Assembly: GCA_905221035.1 (NCBI GenBank)
Contig: CAJNBP010000006.1
Span: 62,001 to 126,000 of the forward strand
Length of the DNA: 64,000 nucleotides
Direction: 5' to 3'
Origin: a bacterium
GTDB taxonomy: Bacteria > Bacillota > Bacilli > Lactobacillales > Streptococcaceae
The notes under the pieces are model-generated. The model did no database searches and was not told the DNA's origin. It saw nothing but the letters and a program-made list of their open reading frames with translations. The position numbers and the translations under genes were made by a program. Below, one piece after another: positions 8,107 to 16,984 of this stretch (position 1 is its first letter; the number at the start of each line of letters is the position of its first letter).

Positions 8107-9495
8107 TTATGCCTCTTTTCTTTCTTTTACATTTCTCCAAATCATCAATCCTACTGGTAAAACAAGGTAACCAATAATCATTGCTACGATAGCAAATGTA
8201 TTCAATGATACGTCTCCTGATTTACTTACGATTGTAAATTGTGATGCCCAGTTAAATTTATATAATAAAATTACTGTTAAAATACATCCAAAGAATGGAA
8301 CGATAACATCAAATACAAAGCTCTTCTTAGCAGTTGCAACAATTTCTTCTTTTTGTTTTCCAAAGTAGAATACCATAACAGCCAGAGGAACTATGATAAA
8401 TTGGATAAAACGTGAAATTGAACTTAGAACAATAATACTAGTCATATTATATTGGAATGCCATAGGAAGTAAGATTGCTGCTCCAATCGTCACTAAAAAT
8501 GCACGAAGCGGAAAATCTTTGCCAGTTCTAACTTTAAACCATTCTGGAACTTGATTTTGCATTGCCATTGCTTCCAAGATACGTGGAGTGTGGAATGATG
8601 CAGCTACGTTTATACCAAACATAGAAACCAAAGCACCTACAAGAATGATTGTACGAATAATTGGATTTGAGAATACTGCTGCAAGTGCTACTACTTCTTT
8701 TGTCGTCACAATAGCAGATGGATTAATCATCATAGCTGTCCCAACAATACCTAGATAGATGACAGCTATTATCCCAATTGCCAACGGAATTGCCTTTGGA
8801 AGATTTTTCTCTGGTTCTTCCATATCTTGAGCACCACAGGCTACACTTTCAAAACCAGTGAAGGCATAAAATGCTGCAATAACTGCCATTACATAGGCTG
8901 AAATATCCATATTTTCGCCCAACTTAGCCCCAGTGCTATCAGTCAGATTTTTAATTGTATCAAATTCATTTACACCAGTAAATAACACAATTCCTAATCC
9001 TACGAGAATAGTTGTAACAAGAGCTCCTACTTTACCAATAGTAGACAAGTTATTGATAAGCTCAAACAAACGTGTTCCCAATAAATTGATTACAAGAAGA
9101 ATTCCCATTAGAATAACGAATCCAATTGTAACGTAGGTCAAGTTGCCATTATCAAACCCAAACATATTAAGAACTGTTTTAACTACCGCAGTTCCCATCA
9201 CACCCCAAGCAATACTTGCTGCAATGTAGCGAGTAATCCCTACATAGAACCCGATGTTATCTCCAAATGCAGCTTTAGAATAAGCATAAGAGGCTCCACC
9301 TTTGGAAACATACTTAGCCGCTGATGCGAATGTTACTGCTAAAACAGATGCAAATACCGCTGCCATAATATAAATGATAAGCGCCTTATCTCCTGCTTTG
9401 GCAACAACACCACCAGGAGAAAGGAAAATTCCCGTACCAATAATAGAGTTAATTGTCAGAAGGACAATCGAATAAAATCCTAGCTTTTTTTTCAT
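8107..9495 (-). CDS. APC-superfamily amino acid permease
   Basis: A 462-residue transporter with about twelve hydrophobic segments. The N-terminal IIGTGIFLSPGGVVAKAG is the conserved TM1 substrate-binding motif of APC permeases, and FYAFTGFESVACGAQDMEEPEKNLPKAI is the TM6-loop signature. The start at 9495 (MKKKLGFY) follows AGGAGAAA; the longer frame lacks an RBS. Its place between a gamma-glutamyl hydrolase and RidA suggests uptake or exchange of an amino acid, small peptide or breakdown product. The substrate cannot be named from sequence. Confidence 0.85.
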   Translation of the reverse strand: MKKKLGFYSIVLLTINSIIGTGIFLSPGGVVAKAGDKALIIYIMAAVFASVLAVTFASAAKYVSKGGASYAYSKAAFGDNIGFYVGITRYIAASIAWGVMGTAVVKTVLNMFGFDNGNLTYVTIGFVILMGILLVINLLGTRLFELINNLSTIGKVGALVTTILVGLGIVLFTGVNEFDTIKNLTDSTGAKLGENMDISAYVMAVIAAFYAFTGFESVACGAQDMEEPEKNLPKAIPLAIGIIAVIYLGIVGTAMMINPSAIVTTKEVVALAAVFSNPIIRTIILVGALVSMFGINVAASFHTPRILEAMAMQNQVPEWFKVRTGKDFPLRAFLVTIGAAILLPMAFQYNMTSIIVLSSISRFIQFIIVPLAVMVFYFGKQKEEIVATAKKSFVFDVIVPFFGCILTVILLYKFNWASQFTIVSKSGDVSLNTFAIVAMIIGYLVLPVGLMIWRNVKERKEA

Positions 9496-9508
9496 TATTT
9501 TTCTCCTA

Positions 9509-10264
9509 TTAAATTTCACACATTTGACAATCTTTACGTGCATTATTAATCAATGCATTAAATAACAAGTTCATTTGCATTGATTTCTTGTGCATCATTT
9601 CAGGATGCCATTGTACCCCAATTAACATTGGGTAATCCTTATGTTCAATTGCTTCTACAACACCATCCGCGGCTCTAGCCACAACATTAAAATCAGGTGC
9701 TACATTTTTCATAATTTGATGATGAAATGAGTTAACCATCACTCTGTTTACTTTTACAATCCTATGCAATAGTGAATCATCAACAATATCTACTGAATGA
9801 GTAACTTGTTCTGGGAAGTGGCCTTGCCAATGTTTTACAGCTGCTGTATCACACATTGAGACATCTTGATAAAGAGACCCGCCATGATAAACATTAATAA
9901 CCTGTGCTCCACGACAAATACCAAGAATTGGGATGCGTTTTTTTTCTGCACGTTCTAACAAGGCAAAATCGAACTTATCTCTTTCTGGGAATATATCTCC
10001 CATCTTAGGACAAGGCTCTTCGTTATAATTCATAGAACAAACATCGTGACCACCAGATAAGATCAATGCATCAATTTTATCAATATAACTATCTAAAACT
10101 TCAGTGACATCTGATACAGGTATAATAACTGGTATCCCACCATTTTGGATTACAGAATTAACATAATCTTCATTTACATAGCTTCTATGATAACCAGGAA
10201 ACATTCCTCCCTGATCAATCATAACACTACCTGAGATTCCAACTATCGGCATCTTATTTACCAT
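9509..10264 (-). CDS. Class I glutamine amidotransferase-like gamma-glutamyl hydrolase (PuuD type)
   Basis: A 251-residue peptidase C26 protein. The triad is complete: Cys117 in GICRGAQVINVYHGG, then His220 and Glu222 in GVQWHPEM. The oxyanion region LILSGGHDV lies near residue 70. Single-domain members such as PuuD cleave gamma-glutamyl bonds, for instance in gamma-glutamyl-GABA. Here the neighbours (dipeptidase, cysteine-type lyase) suggest a gamma-glutamyl peptide instead. It is the first gene of the operon; AAGGGGG lies eight bases before ATG at 10264. Another in-frame ATG lies at 10252. Confidence 0.85.
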   Translation of the reverse strand: MVNKMPIVGISGSVMIDQGGMFPGYHRSYVNEDYVNSVIQNGGIPVIIPVSDVTEVLDSYIDKIDALILSGGHDVCSMNYNEEPCPKMGDIFPERDKFDFALLERAEKKRIPILGICRGAQVINVYHGGSLYQDVSMCDTAAVKHWQGHFPEQVTHSVDIVDDSLLHRIVKVNRVMVNSFHHQIMKNVAPDFNVVARAADGVVEAIEHKDYPMLIGVQWHPEMMHKKSMQMNLLFNALINNARKDCQMCEI

Positions 10265-10332
10265 AAGATAGACCCCCTTTTTGAAAATATTTTTTATTTT
10301 ATTATAAAATTTTATAACTCGTTTACAATTTC

Positions 10333-10361
10333 ATTATACAACAAAAAGAATCCGTTTTCAA
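10333..10361 (-). promoter_or_regulatory. Promoter of the seven-gene accessory operon
   Basis: Minus strand TTGAAA (10356-10361), 17-base spacer, TATAAT (10333-10338). The predicted leader is about 60 bases. The -35 box is the outer end of the 52-bp palindrome. Confidence 0.8.
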
Positions 10362-10407
10362 CAAAAAATTATATTTTTTTATAAAAAAATATAATTTTTT
10401 GTTGAAA
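10356..10407. promoter_or_regulatory. Perfect 52-bp palindrome overlapping the -35 box
   Basis: Two 26-base arms (10356-10381 and 10382-10407) are exact reverse complements with no loop. The arm begins TTTCAACAAAAAATTATATT. It covers the -35 hexamer and extends upstream. A loopless dyad of this size at this place is best read as an operator, probably for the operon's own YheO/DauR-type regulator. Confidence 0.65.
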
Positions 10408-10528
10408 TACCTTTAGATATAGCGTATTGAAACTAGAACAGTACGATATGACTGCTAAAATGTTTCTATAAATTAATATTCCTTTCCTAATTGATTTGCT
10501 CATATTTTATTCCAATCCACTATATAAC

Positions 10529-10559
10529 AAAAAAGATAAGGTCTGATTCAGATCTTATC
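10529..10559 (-). terminator. Terminator behind a gene remnant
   Basis: A 12-bp stem, GATAAGGTCTGA against TCAGATCTTATC (10535-10559), followed on the minus strand by TTTTTTG. It lies about 36 bases past the stop of the remnant frame at 10595-10762, so it is probably that lost gene's own terminator. Between it and the palindrome (10408-10528) I see nothing. Confidence 0.7.
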
Positions 10560-10594
10560 CTTTCTAGTTTTGATACTGTTCACAAATCAGTATT

Positions 10595-10762
10595 TTAGGA
10601 TATATGAACATTTCTTTCCCACGTTATCGTTACATAATCTTCATCACTACTACGAAAACGTTCAAATACTTTAGATTTCTGAGACACCTTATACACTATA
10701 TATGCCTTACTATCACACTTCTGTTCGTATAGGCACGATTTTTCTATCCCTTCCTCTGACGA
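10595..10762 (-). pseudogene. Unidentified C-terminal gene remnant
   Basis: A minus-strand frame of 55 codons with no start codon, closed upstream by TAA at 10763-10765. It reads ...EEGIEKSCLYEQKCDSK, then AYIVYKVSQKSKVFERF, then DEDYVTITWERNVHIS before the stop. A proper terminator follows, so this is the tail of a once-expressed gene whose 5' part has been lost. I do not recognise the family. The adjacent 10766-10870, less AT-rich than its surroundings, holds no clear gene; it may be an insertion-sequence end. Confidence 0.5.
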
Positions 10763-10870
10763 TTATTATTTCCAGCGTCAGGCTTGAGAGTCGCTATTGG
10801 GTTTACCGGTAGCGGGTGCCCACGGAGGACTTACACCTCAGATGCACGACATGCCCGTCGTACCTAATAA

Positions 10871-10897
10871 AAGACTGAAACACTAGATTTCAGCCTT
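10871..10897 (-). terminator. Terminator of the ABC importer operon
   Basis: Stem AAGACTGAAA/TTTCAGCCTT around a 7-base loop, followed on the minus strand by TTTTATT, six bases past the ATPase gene stop. Confidence 0.75.
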
Positions 10898-10902
10898 TTT
10901 CT

Positions 10903-11706
10903 TTATCCCAACACTAATTCATCACTGACCAGGCTTTGGCCACTATTTTTCTGGAAGAGATGCATGAGGTCTTCAACTGTCAGATGCTTTTTCTCTTCTC
11001 CTTTGACATCAACCACTATCTTGCCTTGATAGAGCATAATAAGACGATTGCCGTACTCAATCGCATGGTTCATATCATGTGTAATCATCAGAGTAGTCAA
11101 CTGATGGTGCTCCACAATCTTTTGCGTCAAATCCATCACCATTTGACTAGTTTTCGGGTCAAGTGCCGCAGTGTGTTCATCCAACAGCAAGAGCTTAGGT
11201 TTCACCAAGGCTGCCATGACTAGGGTCAAGGCCTGTCTTTGTCCTCCTGAAAGGTATTGAGTATCCACTTTCAAACGATTTTCAAGACCGATATTCAACT
11301 CTTTCAAGGCCTCTTGGAACTGGATTCTATCCTTCTCCTTCACGCCCCAACCAAGTCCTCTTTTTTGTCCACGTCTTAAGGCAATAGCCATATTCTCCTC
11401 AATCGTCAAACGAGAAGCTGTCCCCATCTTAGGATCTTGAAAAACACGGGCAATATCCTTGGCTCTCTTTCGTACACTCAGATTTTTAATGGACTTCCCT
11501 TCCAACAAAAGGTCCCCTTCGTCCACAGATAGATTTCCAGCCAAGATATTCATCAAAGTGGATTTCCCTGCTCCATTTCCACCAATCACAGAGATAAAAT
11601 CTCCCTCTTCAACCTCTAAATCTAATCCTTTGAGGACATGGTTCTCATTGACCGTCCCTGCTTCAAATGTTTTGTGAATATTTTCAAGTGTTAACAAACT
11701 TGCCAT
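10903..11706 (-). CDS. ABC transporter ATP-binding protein of an ABC_sub_bind-type importer
   Basis: A 267-residue ATPase. Walker A GGNGAGKSTLMN lies near residue 43, the Q-loop in ARVFQDP, the signature YLSGGQRQALTLV near 153, Walker B LLLLDEHTAALDPKT near 175 and the H-loop ITHDMNHAIEYG. It is the last gene of a three-gene unit with the permease (12-base gap) and binding protein. The layout and family match the amino-acid importers that include streptococcal TrpXYZ; the ligand of this one is not known. Confidence 0.88.
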   Translation of the reverse strand: MASLLTLENIHKTFEAGTVNENHVLKGLDLEVEEGDFISVIGGNGAGKSTLMNILAGNLSVDEGDLLLEGKSIKNLSVRKRAKDIARVFQDPKMGTASRLTIEENMAIALRRGQKRGLGWGVKEKDRIQFQEALKELNIGLENRLKVDTQYLSGGQRQALTLVMAALVKPKLLLLDEHTAALDPKTSQMVMDLTQKIVEHHQLTTLMITHDMNHAIEYGNRLIMLYQGKIVVDVKGEEKKHLTVEDLMHLFQKNSGQSLVSDELVLG

Positions 11707-11718
11707 AACTTTCTCCTC

Positions 11719-12612
11719 CTATTCATTTCTCAATTTCAAACCACGAATCTTTAGTCTCTTTTGTAATTCTGGTGCAAATAAAACCAAGGCTAACAAGATT
11801 GCATTAAAGAGACGAACCAAATTTTGATCTAGATTTGGAATTTCATAGATATTTAAAATAATCAAACGGTAAACAATAGCACCGATTCCGATAGATAACA
11901 AACGTCCTCCAATAGTCAAGTCGTGTATCAAGACTTCCGCAATAATGACTGCACTCAAACCAACAACGATGGTCCCTGTCCCAGAAGTCACATCTGAAAA
12001 TCCATCATTTTGGGCAAATAAGGAACCACATAGGGCAATCAAACCATTTGAAATCATGTAACCAACAATCTTCATGGTGTCTACATTGACCCCATTGGCC
12101 TCACTCATCGGAATATTGTCCCCAGTCGAACGCAAGACCAAGCCAATCTCCGTTTTCATCAAAAGAGTCAAGACCAAACAAACAAGTAAGAGACAGGCCA
12201 AGCTGAATGAGAAAACAGCTTCTTCAGTTGTCAGCCCCAAGCTCGCCAATTGTTTAAAGACAGTTGAAGAATCTCCCAAGGAAAGATTGGGCACACTTCC
12301 CATGATTTTAATATTGATTGAATAAAGACCTGTCAAGGTCACAATCCCTGTCAAGAGAGCTGGGATTTTCATCTTGGTGTGGAGCATTCCTGATACAAGA
12401 CCTGCAATCATACCTGCCAGCAAAGCAAGTAAGGTCGCAATCCAAGGATTGGCCCCTGCCTGTATCTGCGATACGACGACAGCTGCCCCCAGAGGAAAGG
12501 CTCCTTCAGCAGTCATATCCGCAATATCCAAAATACGGAAAGTCAAGTAGACCCCAATGGCCATAATCGACCACAACAAACCTTCTGATAAACTAGATAA
12601 TACAAAACTCAT
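11719..12612 (-). CDS. ABC transporter permease (BPD_transp_2 type)
   Basis: A 297-residue membrane protein with about eight hydrophobic segments. MTAEGAFPLGAAVV and the region LRSTGDNIPMSEANGVNVDTMKIVGYMISNGLIAL, with the coupling-helix-like EANG motif, match the LivH/RbsC-like permease family used by ABC_sub_bind importers. It forms the channel for the ATPase and binding protein on either side, separated from each by about 12 bases. Confidence 0.87.
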   Translation of the reverse strand: MSFVLSSLSEGLLWSIMAIGVYLTFRILDIADMTAEGAFPLGAAVVVSQIQAGANPWIATLLALLAGMIAGLVSGMLHTKMKIPALLTGIVTLTGLYSINIKIMGSVPNLSLGDSSTVFKQLASLGLTTEEAVFSFSLACLLLVCLVLTLLMKTEIGLVLRSTGDNIPMSEANGVNVDTMKIVGYMISNGLIALCGSLFAQNDGFSDVTSGTGTIVVGLSAVIIAEVLIHDLTIGGRLLSIGIGAIVYRLIILNIYEIPNLDQNLVRLFNAILLALVLFAPELQKRLKIRGLKLRNE

Positions 12613-12623
12613 CTTAAACCTCC

Positions 12624-13601
12624 TTATTCCTTGTTTTCTAACTTACTAATATCAATTCCCAATGCATCTGCCATTTCTTTATTAGTATGCAATTCCAGTT
12701 TTTCAGGTAACTCAACTGCTATATTTTCTGGCTTCTCACCTTTTAAAACACGAGTCAACATGCGGGCTGTCTGCCGTCCCAGTTCTTCATAATTGGTTCC
12801 GTAGTTATACAAGCCACCAACAGCAATCATTTCTGTTGAACCACCAAATACTGGAACCTTGTGTTTAATAGAAACCTGCTTGACTGTTTCCATGGTTGAC
12901 GAAATGATATTGTCCGTTGGTACAAAAACCATATCCACTTCTGCCATCAAACTCTCTGCTGCCGCTTTGACGTTATTACTGTCCAAGATTGTTTTTTCAA
13001 CAACGGTAAAGCCTTTTTCTTCCAGAAGTCGCTTAGCTTCATCCTTTTGGACAACTGAGTTTGGCTCGCTCTGAGTATAGAGGATTCCAATTGTTTTAGC
13101 CTTTGGCAACACTTTCTTTATCAAATTGATTTGGGTTGAAATGGCATCTGATGACTGGTCACTTGTCCCAGTTACATTGCCCCCAGGATGCTCTCTTGAC
13201 TCAACCAACTTGGCACTGACAGGATCTGTTACAGCTGAAAAGATAACCGGTGTCGTTTGAGTCGTATTAGCCAAGCTCTGAGCAGAAGGCGTTGCGATGG
13301 CTAGAACGACATCGCTAGATTCTGCAAGTTGCTGGGAAATAGTTTTTAGATTTCTTTGTTCTCCCTGTGCATTTTGCAAATCAATCTCAATATTTTTCCC
13401 CTCAACATAGCCTTGCTTGGCCAGCTCATCCACAAATCCTTCTCTAGTAGCGTCTAAGGACTGGTGGGTAATAAATTGCGAAATACCGATACGAAAAACA
13501 TCTTTTTTCTTATCTGCCTTCAACTGATGCAAACTGATCAGAGAGGTCAAGAGGATCCCCACTACCAAGAGGGGGGCTAGTAATTTTCGAACAACTTTCA
13601 T
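12624..13601 (-). CDS. ABC transporter substrate-binding protein (ABC_sub_bind family)
   Basis: A 325-residue extracellular binding protein of the TrpX-like family. FRIGISQFITHQSLDATREGF, VVLAIATPSAQSLANTT and DMVFVPTDNIISSTMETV are the conserved strands lining the cleft. The N-terminus has a hydrophobic segment (LLAPLLVVGILLTSLISL) but no lipobox cysteine, unlike most streptococcal binding proteins, so it may be membrane-anchored by an uncleaved signal or secreted. The start at 13601 follows AAGGAG. Its leader contains an intrinsic terminator, so expression is probably controlled by attenuation. Confidence 0.87.
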   Translation of the reverse strand: MKVVRKLLAPLLVVGILLTSLISLHQLKADKKKDVFRIGISQFITHQSLDATREGFVDELAKQGYVEGKNIEIDLQNAQGEQRNLKTISQQLAESSDVVLAIATPSAQSLANTTQTTPVIFSAVTDPVSAKLVESREHPGGNVTGTSDQSSDAISTQINLIKKVLPKAKTIGILYTQSEPNSVVQKDEAKRLLEEKGFTVVEKTILDSNNVKAAAESLMAEVDMVFVPTDNIISSTMETVKQVSIKHKVPVFGGSTEMIAVGGLYNYGTNYEELGRQTARMLTRVLKGEKPENIAVELPEKLELHTNKEMADALGIDISKLENKE

Positions 13602-13631
13602 AATGAAACTCCTTCTCAGAAAAAATAAAAC

Positions 13632-13660
13632 AAAAAACCGCCTAGATAATACCTAAACGG
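13632..13660 (-). terminator. Leader terminator before the ABC importer operon
   Basis: Stem CCGTTTAG/CTAGGCGG (8 pairs including two GT) with a 7-base loop, followed on the minus strand by TTTTTTGTTTTATTTTT. It lies only about 31 bases before the binding-protein ATG and before its RBS, so it can only act as an attenuator. Confidence 0.75.
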
Positions 13661-13682
13661 ATGCTTGAAATAATCTAACAAG

Positions 13683-13784
13683 TTATAACTTAGCTAGTCC
13701 ATTTAGATATTCATCTATATGGACCGCAATCAAAAATCTTAGCCACATAGATACAAACAAATTGCTTGAACTGTTTGCATCCAT
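13683..13784 (-). promoter_or_regulatory. Leader region with small reading frame and hairpin
   Basis: A small frame ends TAA at 13683-13685. It starts at ATG 13784 (MDANSSSNLFVSMW...) or 13748 (MWLRFLIAVHIDEYLNGLAK...). Neither start has a convincing RBS. Within it lies a strong 12-bp stem with one mismatch (13697-13724, GTCCATATAGAT/ATCTAAATGGAC). Together with the terminator 20 bases downstream this looks like an attenuator or riboswitch. No T-box core was found. The rest of 13785-13990 is T-rich on the plus strand without visible genes. Confidence 0.4.
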
Positions 13785-13990
13785 GGTGACATGTCTACAA
13801 ACACTATCTAAAGTAGCTAAAGTAAAAGTTTTGATTCATTGTTACAGCTTGTCTTTTATTCATTTCTCTTTCTGCTTTCTTTTTTGATGTTTCCTATCTT
13901 ACCACCTTTTTCATCAGCTGTCAAGAATATTTCAGAATTTTTTAAAATTTTTCGAAAATTCTTTCAAAGTTTTTTTCAAATAAGTCCAAC

Positions 13991-14040
13991 AAAAAAAGGT
14001 TTATAATTCCCATAAAAATTGACATGGAAATTATAAAACC
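13991..14040 (-). terminator. Terminator of the ami operon
   Basis: Stem GGTTTTATAATTTCC/GGGAATTATAAACC (13999-14040) with a 14-base loop. The minus strand continues TTTTTTTG. It begins just past the amiF stop. Confidence 0.85.
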
Positions 14041-14044
14041 ATTA

Positions 14045-14971
14045 TTAGTTTAATCCTTGTTGGTAACGTGCCAATTCGACTTGGTTTGCCCAAACATAGT
14101 GACCTGGACGGATTTCTACCATGGATGGCTTATCAGTCTCATAGTCGTGTTGACTTGGGTCGTAAACCTTCAAGACCTTCTTACGTTCCAAGATTGGATC
14201 TGGAATTGGTACCGCTGAAAGCAAGGCCTGAGTATATGGATGAATTGGATTGTTAAACAATTCTTCTGTTTCGGCAACCTCTACAATAACACCCTTGTAA
14301 ATAACTGCGATTCGATCTGAAATAAAGCGAACGACCGACAAGTCATGGGCGATGAAGAGATAGGTCAAACCAAGTTCTTTTTGGAATTTTTTGAGCAAGT
14401 TCAAGACTTGGGCACGAACAGAAACGTCCAAGGCCGAAATTGGCTCATCCGCAATAACAAAGTCTGGTTGCATGACCAAGGCACGGGCAATACCGATACG
14501 TTGGCGTTGACCACCTGAAAACTCATGAGGATAACGAGTCAAGTGCTCAGCAAGAAGACCCACTTCACGGATAATGTTTTTAACTTTCTCTTTACGTTCT
14601 TCCTCATCCTTAAATAGACGGTGATTGTAAAGACCTTCAGAAATAATATAATCAACAGTAGCACGTTCATTCAAACTTGCTGCAGGGTCTTGGAAAATCA
14701 TCTGGATACGACGAATCAATTCCGCAGCTTGTTCACGCGATTTCTTACCATTAATCTTTTGACCATCAAAAATGATATCACCATTACTTGTGTCATTTAG
14801 ACCAATGATGGCACGACCAATAGTTGTTTTTCCGCTCCCTGACTCACCTACAAGCGAGAAAGTTTCTCCCTTGTTGATAAAGAAGTTGGCATTTTTGACC
14901 GCGACAAACTTCTTACTTCCTTCACCGAAGGAAATTTCTAAATCTTTGATTTCTACTAATTTTTCAGACAT
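14045..14971 (-). CDS. amiF: Oligopeptide ABC transporter ATPase AmiF
   Basis: A 308-residue ATPase of the Opp family, the usual AmiF length when the start is [11 protein letters not shown] at 14971 (RBS AGGAAGGAAAT). Walker [15 protein letters not shown]-loop [10 protein letters not shown], signature [15 protein letters not shown] and Walker [14 protein letters not shown] are all present. The Opp-specific C-terminal tail ([17 protein letters not shown]) follows. It pairs with AmiE to power peptide uptake. It is the last gene of amiACDEF and ends in a strong terminator. Confidence 0.95.
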   Translation of the reverse strand: MSEKLVEIKDLEISFGEGSKKFVAVKNANFFINKGETFSLVGESGSGKTTIGRAIIGLNDTSNGDIIFDGQKINGKKSREQAAELIRRIQMIFQDPAASLNERATVDYIISEGLYNHRLFKDEEERKEKVKNIIREVGLLAEHLTRYPHEFSGGQRQRIGIARALVMQPDFVIADEPISALDVSVRAQVLNLLKKFQKELGLTYLFIAHDLSVVRFISDRIAVIYKGVIVEVAETEELFNNPIHPYTQALLSAVPIPDPILERKKVLKVYDPSQHDYETDKPSMVEIRPGHYVWANQVELARYQQGLN

Positions 14972-14981
14972 TTCCTTCCTC

Positions 14982-16049
14982 CTAGTCTGCCAGATGGGCA
15001 AATCCCATTTTTTCACGAATCTTATCATGGAGATTTGCAATCACAGCTGGTTTTTCTACTTTTGGAGCATCCTCATGAAGTAGCCAAGTTTTAGCCCAAT
15101 GTGTCTCTGATACTGAGAATTGAGGAGCTTTTTGTTCGAAGTCAATTTGCATTGCATAGTCTGAACGCAAGGCAAAGGCATCCCCTTTCAGGTCAGTATA
15201 AAGTGACGGAGGTGTTCCTGGGATTGAGTAAAGATCCCCTTTATCATCAGCAAGCTGAGGCAAGCTAGACAAGAGACTCCATGTATATGGATGGCGAGGG
15301 TCATAGAAGACTTCCTCAACAGTTCCATACTCAACGATTTCTCCTGCATACATAACCGCTACCTTATCCGCAATACTTGCTACCACACCAAGGTCGTGAG
15401 TGATAAAGATTGTTGTGAAATGGTACTCGTTTTGTAATGATTTGAGCAAATCAATAATCTGTGCTTGAATGGTCACATCCAAGGCAGTTGTTGGCTCATC
15501 ACAGATCAAGACATCAGGTCGGCAAGCAAGAGCAATAGCAATAACGATACGTTGACGCATTCCTCCAGAATATTGGAATGGGTATTCATCAAAACGTCTA
15601 TCTGCGTCTGGAATCCCAACCTTATTCATGTAGTCAATAGCCAATTCTTTTGCTTCTTTGGCTGTTTTTCCTTGGTGTTTTACAATAACTTCTGTAATCT
15701 GACTACCAATTGTTTTAATTGGGTCCAAACTAGTCATTGGATCCTGGAAGATAGTCGCAATCTTAGCACCACGAATTTGTTCCCAATCCTTGTGAGAAGA
15801 CAAGGCTGTCAAATCCTGACCACGGTAGTCAATGCTACCTTGAGCAATACGACCATTTTCTTCGAGCATACCTGTGAAGGTTTTTGTCAAAACAGATTTC
15901 CCTGATCCTGACTCACCTACCAAGGCCAATACTTCTCCTTCAACTAGTTCAAGGGAAACGCCGCGAATGGCTGTCAATACTTTGTCACGAACGTCAAATT
16001 CCACGACAATATCGCGAGCAGTCAAAATTACATTTTTTTCTTTTGTCAT
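14982..16049 (-). CDS. amiE: Oligopeptide ABC transporter ATPase AmiE
   Basis: A 355-residue OppD-type ATPase. Walker [16 protein letters not shown]-loop [12 protein letters not shown], signature [15 protein letters not shown] and Walker [14 protein letters not shown] are visible, followed by the oligopeptide-specific C-terminal region ([17 protein letters not shown]). It sits 10 bases before amiF and 8 bases after amiD, so it is co-transcribed with them. It couples ATP hydrolysis to import of peptides, including pheromones sensed inside the cell. Confidence 0.95.
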   Translation of the reverse strand: MTKEKNVILTARDIVVEFDVRDKVLTAIRGVSLELVEGEVLALVGESGSGKSVLTKTFTGMLEENGRIAQGSIDYRGQDLTALSSHKDWEQIRGAKIATIFQDPMTSLDPIKTIGSQITEVIVKHQGKTAKEAKELAIDYMNKVGIPDADRRFDEYPFQYSGGMRQRIVIAIALACRPDVLICDEPTTALDVTIQAQIIDLLKSLQNEYHFTTIFITHDLGVVASIADKVAVMYAGEIVEYGTVEEVFYDPRHPYTWSLLSSLPQLADDKGDLYSIPGTPPSLYTDLKGDAFALRSDYAMQIDFEQKAPQFSVSETHWAKTWLLHEDAPKVEKPAVIANLHDKIREKMGFAHLAD

Positions 16050-16057
16050 TTCTACTC

Positions 16058-16984
16058 CTATCTATGTGTACGTGGATCACTAGCATCCGCTAAGTTTTGA
16101 CCAACTACGAAAAGGGACAATGATACCAAGACAAGAGTTGTCAATGGAATCCAGAACAAGTATGCATTGGTTGTTACGTTTTGTGAATAATCCGAAATCA
16201 AACGACCCAAACTTGGTACTGTAATTGGTAGTCCAAGACCGAAGAATGACAAGAAAGCTTCGTATGAAATAAAGCTTGGAAGCATTTGGGTCATCGTTGT
16301 CACAATAACAGATACCAATTGTGGCATAATGTTTTTGGCAACAATTTTCAAGGTTGGTGTTCCCAAAGTACGTGACGCCAAATTGTATTCCAAATCACGA
16401 TAACGCAAGATTTGCACACGGATCATGAAGGCAATCCCAATCCATGTTGTCACACTCATGGCAAAAATCAGATTCCAGAATCCAGCTCCGATTGAGTAAG
16501 TCAAGACAATAACAATCAAAAGAGATGGGATGTTTGAGATGACGTTATAAACTTCCATCATGACACGGTCAACTGATTTTGAAATTCCCCAAATACCACC
16601 GACAAAGACACCGATAACCAAGTTAATCACTGTCGCAATTACAGAAATGAGGATAGAGTTACGAGCTCCAAACCAAACACCGTCAAAGAGCGATTTACCG
16701 TTACTGTCAGTACCAAACCAATGCTCCGCATTTGGCTTGATATAACGAGCACTAAAATCATTTACCTTGCTAACATCATTAAAATCAAACTTAGAAAACA
16801 TTGGGTAGATGAAACTCATCAAAATGATGGCTACCAAGATTCCCAACATGACTACAGTTGATTTTTTCTTCATAAATTGTCTAAACACTGAGCCCCAGTA
16901 AGAATAGGCTGGCGCATCAATGGCTTCAGAGGCAAAATCGTCACGTTTTACGAACTGAAATTTTTCTTTATCGATTGTAGACAT
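16058..16984 (-). CDS. amiD: Oligopeptide ABC transporter permease AmiD
   Basis: A 308-residue OppC-type permease with an N-terminal cytoplasmic segment, a first TM near residue 42-60 and five more TMs after residue 110. [21 protein letters not shown] carries the EAA-type coupling loop. [20 protein letters not shown] is the OppC_N to transmembrane junction. Its ATG touches the amiC stop by one base. It forms the membrane channel with AmiC. Confidence 0.95.
   Translation of the reverse strand: MSTIDKEKFQFVKRDDFASEAIDAPAYSYWGSVFRQFMKKKSTVVMLGILVAIILMSFIYPMFSKFDFNDVSKVNDFSARYIKPNAEHWFGTDSNGKSLFDGVWFGARNSILISVIATVINLVIGVFVGGIWGISKSVDRVMMEVYNVISNIPSLLIVIVLTYSIGAGFWNLIFAMSVTTWIGIAFMIRVQILRYRDLEYNLASRTLGTPTLKIVAKNIMPQLVSVIVTTMTQMLPSFISYEAFLSFFGLGLPITVPSLGRLISDYSQNVTTNAYLFWIPLTTLVLVSLSLFVVGQNLADASDPRTHR

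Noticed and set aside
10766-10870. Plus-strand frame (RLLFPASGLRVAIGFTGSG...) that might be a transposase end
   Set aside because: Too short and not matched to any family I can name; mentioned only as a possible scar.
13602-13860. T-box riboswitch in the importer leader
   Set aside because: The conserved T-box bulge sequence (AGGGTGGNACCGCG) is not present on the minus strand.
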